Origin: Ophiothrix spiculata
Taxonomy: Eukaryota > Echinodermata > Ophiuroidea > Amphilepidida > Ophiotrichidae
Length of the DNA: 23,603 nt
Assembly: GCA_000969725.1 (NCBI GenBank)
Contig: JXSR01S060668.1
Strand: one strand, 5' to 3'
Under the pieces are notes generated by a model. The model worked only from the letters and a program-made list of their open reading frames with translations. It did not search any database and was not told where the DNA came from. The position numbers and the translations under genes were made by a program. Shown one piece after another: positions 12,301-21,300 of this stretch (positions are counted from its first letter, which is position 1; each line of letters starts with the position of its first letter).

Positions 12301-15300
12301 TTTCGAGAAACAGGTGAAAATAGGCAGCAAAAAATAAAGAAAATAAAAAGAAGATCAAGCAGATTTTCTGTTGTAAAATTTTATTGCCATGATCAATTTC
12401 AGCAAGTAAGGTGTCATTTTAAAGCTTAGAAGTTGCTACATCAGATGAAATGTTAAAATCAAAATTTATATCATCTGCAAAGTCCTCCCTTTTGGGGCGA
12501 GCCATCACATATATGTCTGTATATTTGGAGGTTTGAAAGACATACCAGCATGATATTGACATTGAATTGTGTTTAGTGCATTTTGAGTCTCGTACACACA
12601 AAAAATTGTGCAATACATCATTTGTAATGCACTAGTAATTGTAAAGTTGTGACATTATGCTTTTTAATTATATACATCGCATTTTGATATTGTGTATTGT
12701 GCTTTTGTTTTCATTTTCATTTGTGTTATTCATGTATTTTAAGCTTTGTTTGTTTGAATGCCTCACTTTCACATCGCCATTTGAGTGCAAGAAAGTCGTA
12801 TCTGCAATGGCTGCCCTGAGTTACAACTATTTTACCACTTGTTACAAGAATGTGAAAATCCCTTAAAATTCCACTGTCTTAAGTCAGTGGTTCTTGATAT
12901 GATTCACCTGAAAACCATTTCAAGAACCACTGACCCAAAACTGGAGATTATACAGTGTGCAATCCGAATTAATGACAAATGGCAGCTATTGCAGATACGT
13001 TTTTTTTGCACTCAAATGACGACATGTGCCTTCCACCTCACTCATCACCTAGATTCAGAAGCATGAAGCCACAATAGCCAGGTTAGAGCGCCATCGGTCG
13101 GAGATAGAAGCCCAGCTTGCACAGAGAGATAGGGAGATACGCAAACTTGAAGCCGACCTCAGAGTGGCAAAAGAAGAGAAAAAAATGGCCGATGATGCAG
13201 TAAGCATTTTATTTCACTATGGGTTTGACATACTAATACTGCTATGATATTTTGTCTGATTTTTAGGGATTTTTATCATAAGATATCAATGTAACCGGTT
13301 AAACCCCTATGTGACCTATATGTTAGTGGGGTCATGGGTCATGTTTGGGTCAAGTCATCCCTGTGACCTTCTGACACCACAAAGTATTCTTGAAGTGTTT
13401 TGAGATTTATATTTTTGGAAACGTTGTTAAGGACATTTTAGGAAATCAAATGAAAAAACATTCATTTTCATTCTTCACTTTAATTAAACCTCTCAAGATT
13501 TTTTCATCTAGTATTATAAATGCAATTATATAAGATAGAAATGTCAATAATGTGGTTAAAAGAAATTTTGTTAAAATCAATGATTTGTTGATAGAAATGG
13601 ATTTCCAGTAGCTTAATTCCACAGAGTCAAAGGCTTACTAACAGTCTTGTGTATATTTAGAGCTCCATTTGTTGATGCTGATTGATGTTAGATTTGTGCT
13701 GTGTCTAAATCATGCACCGCGCCACTTGGACGATGAGCATTGACAAAATGCCCATTACCGGTTTGGGAATCAATTGACACTTAAGGCTGCGTTACAGTAG
13801 CTGTTGCTTTGTTTAAAATGTTTGAAAAACAAAAATGTCAAGATTGCATACTAGGAAATTGTTGATTTCATTGTGAACTAGCGACAACTTTGACAGACAC
13901 AGCCCACTAGGAACAGCTCTATGTTCAACGTAGAATCAACATTGAACGTTCAACTCAACCATTTTTACGGTTGAACGTTCAACCACTTTTCAACATTTAA
14001 GTAAAATTCAGGACTTGATGATTATTTCTATCTCCTGAACTGTATAAGGGAATTACGCTGAATGTCCCATTGAAATTACTTGAATCATCAACAACATCAT
14101 AAAATAGAGCAAAAACCAGGATAAAATGAAAATCAGACCATGTTGTTTATTCAATGAAAGAAAGTTGAAATATTTTTCCACTTTTCAATGGTTCTGCTTG
14201 GAGACATTCTAGAACCAGCTTAAATACATCCTTGTCAATCAAGGATGTACTCCTTATTTTATTAGTTGCTATTTATTGTAGTTTATAAGACATGATGTAC
14301 TTCATGTATACTTTTGCTGAAATCTTAAAAGCGAAAAAAAAAAAAAACACTTATAACTTAGACCAAACATATACTATATTCAAACTCCTTGCTTTAATTT
14401 GTTTCTAATATTGAATTATATCCCACTCTCCCAGCCAGGTATCCACTCAAGGTAATTGTTCAACGTTTTAGAAAGTTATCCCATTCTGCAAGGTCATTTC
14501 AACGTGAACTAAAATGCTGCTCTCCCTTTCTCCATCTGCCCTACCTAAAGTCTTGATTGCTACCTGACCGCAATGCCCCTGTGTACTCTATGTTGAGTTC
14601 ATATTGCTACCTGACCGCAATGTCCCTGTCCACTCTATGTTGAGTTCATATGTCCACTCTATGTTGAGTTCATATTGCTACCTGACCGCAATGCCCCTGT
14701 CCACTCTATGTTGAGTTCATATTGCTACCTGACCGCAATGCCCCTGTCCACTCTATGTTGAGTTCATATCGCTACCTGACCGCAATGCCCCTGTCCACTC
14801 TATGTTGAGTTAATATCGCTACCTGACCGCAATGCCCCTGTCCACTCTATGTTGAGTTCATATTGCTACCTGACCGCAATGCCCCTGTCCACTCTATGTT
14901 GAGTTCATATTACTACCTGACCCCAATTCCCCTGTCCACTCTATGTTGAGTTCATATTGCTACCTGACCGCAATGCCCCTGTCCACTCTATGTTGAGTTA
15001 ATATCGCTACCTGACCGCAATGCCCCTGTCCACTCTATGTTGAGTTCATATTGCTACCTGACCGCAATGCCCCTGTCCACTCTATGTTGAGTTCATATCG
15101 CTACCTGACCGCAATGCCCCTGTCCACTCTATGTTGAGTTCATATCGCTACCTGACCGCAATGCCCCTGTCCACTCTATGTTGAGTTCATATTGCTACCT
15201 GACCGCAATGCCCCTGTCCACTCTTTGTTGAGTTCATATTGCTTTTATCATATTGCATCAAAGAAAAAATAGCTTCACTTGTTGTCTTTCTTATATCTGT

Positions 15301-18300
15301 ACTATTAAGAGGGCACTATAAACCTGGACGGTACAATTTTTACATTGTTGGTTTGTTTGGCAACTTAGGTACCCCATGTGTTCTATAAGTCTCATCAATG
15401 TTGCTGATACATGATTAAAATCATCTGCTAGGCAGTATCAAAACTTAGTTACAATTAAAAAAATTGCATAAAACCATAAGCTCCCATAGTCAAATTTCCT
15501 GTAGATTGTAGATAGTAAATTAAGCAATAGCAAAGTTAAGAAAAAAACGAAGTAGTTGTAGATCAGGTGGACTGATGACTCATATTCTGTTGGACGCATT
15601 GATGTCACAGATTAGAATCCAGTCCTCTGATTGGTCAATTTAGGCTGTTCCATGTTACAACCTGGCATGAAACATTGAATTGGGGGTCAATGAAAAAGTC
15701 TACAAAATTTACATTTTCAGCTAAATTAATTTTTGTATCAACCCCTTTCTTTGATATATTGTTCAAAAATGTGTCTTTCATCTTTATTGTAAGTAAATAT
15801 TAATGAATCAGTGAATATTGTGGAAATATTGGTTCACTTAATAGACATCGCACAGTAAGTTTCACTCCAGTAACAAGGACTGAGTAAGCCAAATTCAACA
15901 GCTGCATCCAACAGAATAGTAACATTCCATTACATCTTGAGTTTGTCTTGTCTTGTGTTGATCCTAGCATTAAAGGCAGTAATGACATGAAAGGGGGGCA
16001 CGTCCCCAGTCTTGGGCTATGTCCCCCTGCTTAACCCATATAGACATCAAAATGGCTAAAGAAATCATTTCTGTTCAAATTATATTGGTTTTTGATCTCC
16101 CCTACCTTATCCACTCCTACTAGTCTCCAATGCGACACCATTTTGCTTTCACCATTACCCTACCTCAAAATTAAGATTGCAGATCTAAATGTCGGTATGA
16201 TGTTGACATGACCAAAGTTACTGAGCTGGCATTTTAAAGAAATTATTGATCAACTATCATTACCTTTTTTTTCAGCCAGAATGGTCATTAGAATCTAAAT
16301 AGATTACAGCCGCATAACTGTGCTAGGGATTATTAATTGCACAGGTGTTTTATAAAAAAAGAAAAAATCTACTTCTACAGTAAGTGATACTGCCCTGTCC
16401 AAGATTTATGATCAATGCATGCCACTCACTACCAACCCATTAATGAGCATGCAATGTTCCTGTGTAATGCCAGCAATATATTGCACCCAAAACGCACACT
16501 TGTATTGCCTTTGCATGCTGAATATGCTGATTGTATACAATTACAAGACTACATTGTGCAGTGTCATTTATGTTTAGAAGTTATCAACAAATGTCATAAA
16601 TCTCTCTGCTGTGTGATACTCTCATGAACTGCTATGAAATAAGTAGTATTCTTGCAAACCTGACTCAATCCTCTTAGCAGCTATATGTTTTGATATATTT
16701 CATGATTATTCTCATCTATGATATCAAAAATGTATAAATATATCTGTGTATTTATTCATTGCATTTTGAAAAAAAAATCGCCCAAATGTAACTTTGTGTC
16801 ACATATTCCCATTCAATATATATGGTGTTCATAATGAATGATGATTTTATAATCAAAGTTTCTTGTAACATTTGATGAACAACATTTTTAAGGTTTTAAT
16901 TCATCTCTGAAGCCTGAAAAGATAAACCAGTATTTGAGAAACCAAGAGTAAGGGAATTTAAGTTTGTTGATATTTTGTTACATTTACATGATTATTTTAA
17001 AGAATTTGCAACAATCAAGGGCCAGCAAAACATTGTCAGGTTTCTTGACCTGACCTGTTGAATTGCTCACTTGACAAGAACCCCTGCTTTATGCTAAAGT
17101 GGAAATTATTTGAACTTGCTATCGTCCAGTTAGAGTCTTCGTAGCGTAAAAAAAATCAAACCACACACTTGCTAGTGTGAATATTAAGATGAATTCATCA
17201 AGGTAATTTCTATTTGTCTTACATGACCAATACAACAAGTCAGTCAAAGAAAAAAAAAATGATAAAGTTTTCCTGACACTACAAGACATTGCAAACTAAA
17301 GCTGGTTTCAGACTAGCCTGTCGTGCTGTCGCACGACCATACGACAGGCAAAAATTTAAAGTGCGCAAACTCGACCTTGTCGCATCACAAAATGTTTGCG
17401 GCAAGCACGACAAGCCGATATATCGATTACCCTGGCGTGATGGTCGCAACGACACGGTATTTTGAGTTGGAATAAATTCAACTTTGCTTGCGACAGACCC
17501 TTGCGGCAATATGCAAATGTGTCGTGCTACAGCACGACAACTCAAAATTGCAAATGTTTGTCGTGTGCCGCAACGTCGTGCGACAGCACGACAAGCTAGT
17601 CTGAAACCACCTTTACAATGTAAGTTGGAGTATTTGATTCAATTTGACAGTCTGATGTTTACTACTGGATGACTGTAGAACAGTTATTTTATTCTGATTT
17701 CATCTCATAAATCTTCTTTTGTGTGAAGTACTTTAAAAAGGACATCTTCTTTAAATCTTCAGCTGTCCAGGAAGAATGCATCGTCAATCAGGTTAGAATC
17801 TGATTTGAATAACAGCAAGAAGCAATGTCAAGATGTTACGCAAGAGAATGGCCGCTTAACAGCCCGAGTTCAGGCCATGACTATTACTGCACAGAGTGAA
17901 CAAGATGTATTGGCCCTTGAGGTGAGTTACAAGTGGCAATTGCTGTGAGTTTAATCAGGAATTAAAAATGTTGACTCAGTGGTGTAGCCAGCATGGGGCA
18001 AGGGGGGCAGACTGCCCCCAGACAAAAAATTGAGCGGGAAATCGGGAAAGCAAGCGGGAAAAATCGGGAAGGACAAGAAAAATGAGAGACAAGAAACATG
18101 GGGAAAAGCAGAATATCAATTTTTTTTTTGCTTGTCAGTTTTTAAAATCGACTTGAATTTATTTTGGGTGTACGAAAATGGATTTATTGCCGAGGAAAAT
18201 CGTGAAAAAAAATCGGGACGAAATGTCTTTTCCCCCCACTGACAAAAAAGTCTGGCTACGCCACTGGGTTGACTTGGTACTTGTAGCCATCCTGGTGTCA

Positions 18301-21300
18301 TGCACACAGCTGAGCTATTACACCTGGTTAGCTTTTGAATTTATTCTGCCAATAATGGTGTGCTTTTATGTTGTACACAAACTGTGTCTGCATTTATAAC
18401 TGACATTGTGCCATGCGCCAAGCTAAACATCCAGATTTTTACATCACACAGCATCCCAAATAGTGGCTTGTGCACCTGGGAAGTGCATTCAGTGATAATT
18501 CAGTGTAAGTGCATCTGTGAGTGACAATATTTTAAATTCCTTGGGTGATTTACAGTGTAGGTTTTGAAAAAATTTAGCTTGACTTATACATGAAATAATA
18601 TAAGTCTTAGTATAGTACAAGTGAATTTGAACTCAAAACGAGTCTGTTTTAAAATTGACAATGCAAAGTACCACCAAGGTGAATTCACTTTCAAAATATA
18701 GATGATTTTAACAGCTGCCAACACAGAAAACGATCTGAGGTTTTCTATCTTGACTTTGGTGATTCATTTTGCACTGTGTCTTAAGATTATGGAAACAATG
18801 GCTGCGCAAATGACTGCTGAATTGGACACCGAAACACCAACACTCTTGGCAACCGACAACGATGTAAATGCTACGAGAGTTGAGCTTTTTTCAACTTTCA
18901 TCACATTGTTGTAGGATTAGGTATTCAAACACGCCACAGAGTTGTTCATCGCGAATCAACAACGATGCATCCATGCATCTGCGTATTTTTATCGCGCGAG
19001 GGTGGCTTTAGCCACCCGAGCGTGATAAAAATACGCAGACGCATCGGATGCAGAGTTGTTGATTCGCGATGAACAACTCTGTGGCGTGTTTGAATACCTT
19101 TCAACAACGAACATCTTCTTGGAAACGTATGAATTAAATTCTAAATGTTTTCATTTTAAAAGATAGGCCCAACTTATTTTCATAAAAACATTTAGCATAT
19201 CTGAGCAAAGTGCTAATTTGTTAATGTTTGCTGCTTTGACTTTATCATTTTTCACAAGTACCGGACTTTTGCACGTAATATAAGTGCCCGACGCGCGATG
19301 ATCAGTGTGACGACTTTTGTGTACTGCGTACACGCACTATAGTAAACGCCGTCCGTGCGTGACGTGCTAATTTGAATATCAACTGTGGATTCATCACCAA
19401 TCAACAACGGTGCGCGCCTGTATAAAGAGATACAGTGAGTTGTTGAATTATGATTGATTTCATTGATTTAAAATTGATATACACTTCCACCGTTGTATTT
19501 GCGGAGATATAATTTCAGCAAAGAGTCGGGACAATCTTGTGTTTCAGAGACTCAGGCTTGCCAACTGTGCCACATTTCATGGGGCAGTCTCTAATATGAG
19601 ACTTTAAAAGCCCTAATATGGAAGGTTATACCCATTATAAGTTTCCTTCTTCATTATAAAATGTGTTTATTTTTCCAACATTTTTTGTGATAAAGACACC
19701 AATGGAAGTAATCTCTCTTCTCTAGAGATTTTCTTGACATAAATCTGTCATTCTTTTCTTTTCAACATTCATAGGTTGGTAGGAAAGATGATGCAATACG
19801 AAAGATGAAAAATGAAAAGATGGCAATGCAAGAAAGACTACTCCACACTGAAGACAAAGTCTCCAAGCAGGTGAGCTCTTGATTAAATGACCCTGATATG
19901 GTCAGCCAAATTGGGCTATTCCAGATGTACTCCTCCCACCCCCACCCCAATGGAAGGTACTGGAATTGGAAGTAAAATTGACAGCTGGAATTCATGTGCC
20001 AGCACAAAAATCTACGAGAGGCTTCTGGAATTATGGTTCAAAATAGAATTTGATATGATAAATTTCCAGATTTCATGAGTTGAAATAACTGAACTTTCAA
20101 CAATTTGCAGTGCCTTCCATACCCTCCAACTGGAATTGAAGGCCAAAATAACAGCTGGAAATGGAATCCTGAATTGAATTCCAACTGGAAGTGTCCTATT
20201 TGGACATGTCTTCCATGTCCAAATAGGTTATATTTCATTAACAAAACAGTTTCAGTAAGATCCAGATCGCGCTTTTATTTGGTTACTAAAACAATTTCAG
20301 TAAGATCCAGATTGTGCTTTTGTATATGACCATCCATCACAAACCACCAGTGAAGTTAGCATTTTTCATTTTGAGCTACAGTACAAAGTACTCACTGAAG
20401 TGGTATTCTGAAAAAATGGTGATATTATTTGGAAATGTTTGCGGCATTTTAAAATTCATTGCAATATACCTGCTTTTATTTTAACTCTGAAAACTACAGA
20501 TTTCTAGTAGTGATTGCATTGCAACTGTGCATAAAATGAAAACTGTGATGCATGTTTTCTCAATTTTATGTTTTCTGACATATGGTAATTCAAAGAATCA
20601 TAACACCACTTCTGGCAGGTGTCGTATGAACTTAAACAATTATCAATTCAAAGCTGCATATATGTTCTATTTGAATCTGCAGTAAAATCAAATTGACTAG
20701 TGACTGACTTTACTTGAAGTTTGTGGTGGACGGTCCATTACTAATGGCAAATCCCAGGATTTGGATATATTGAGATTGCATAATTTTCCATTCATCCATA
20801 TTATATTACCTAATCTTCTCAAACATCTTTGTTTCATGTTTACAGTATTTTTAAGAATTAAGTTTCTCCATTCGCGGATTTTTTGGAGAACCATGGTTTG
20901 CGTGAAGTCAACTCGTTTACGCACGTATTACAACATGTAATTGGTCTAATTCCAGTGCAAATAAAAATACTGTAGGCTTTGTGTCTAAAACCATTCATAC
21001 ACCCAAGTGACATTCCCTCTTGATATTTGCTTTGACTTACGGTTTATTGTCTTGTCAATCATCAACACGTAGTAATTAAACATGCTATGCACAAGGAATA
21101 GCATGTGTAAAAGACTGGGTGTTGATGGGCACCGTACGATGTATATTGACAGACTCTGAATAAACCATTATTTGCTTAAAGGGACAGCAAATGCCACACT
21201 CATTGCACGAACAACGTTTAAATTGATGAAAGCAAATGACACTCTCACATGTTGCAGTGCTGTGATTATTAAATATACAAACACAAGACAGAATATTCAG

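Noticed and set aside
12785-13066. 93-codon frame running across the exon 8 acceptor
   Set aside because: It is in a different frame from exon 8, which is supported by heptads and by phase 0 joins on both sides; it also passes through a palindrome.
14556-15243. CRISPR-like array
   Set aside because: The 47-bp units are contiguous with no unique spacers between them; this is a minisatellite in an animal intron.
17279-17545. 88-codon open frame on the minus strand, and a 62-codon partner on + at 17484-17672
   Set aside because: Both lie across the family B element and its inverted arms; the shared RATARQASLKP-type peptide is the arm read on each strand. No splice or start context supports a gene.
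18702-18914. 70-codon frame with a coding-like second half (METMAAQMTAELDTETPT...)
   Set aside because: It has no splice sites or heptads and no recognisable domain. I keep it only as a possible transposon fragment mentioned with intron 9.
20195-20227. Hairpin as a transcription terminator
   Set aside because: There is no trailing T tract, and intrinsic termination of this type does not apply in an animal intron.
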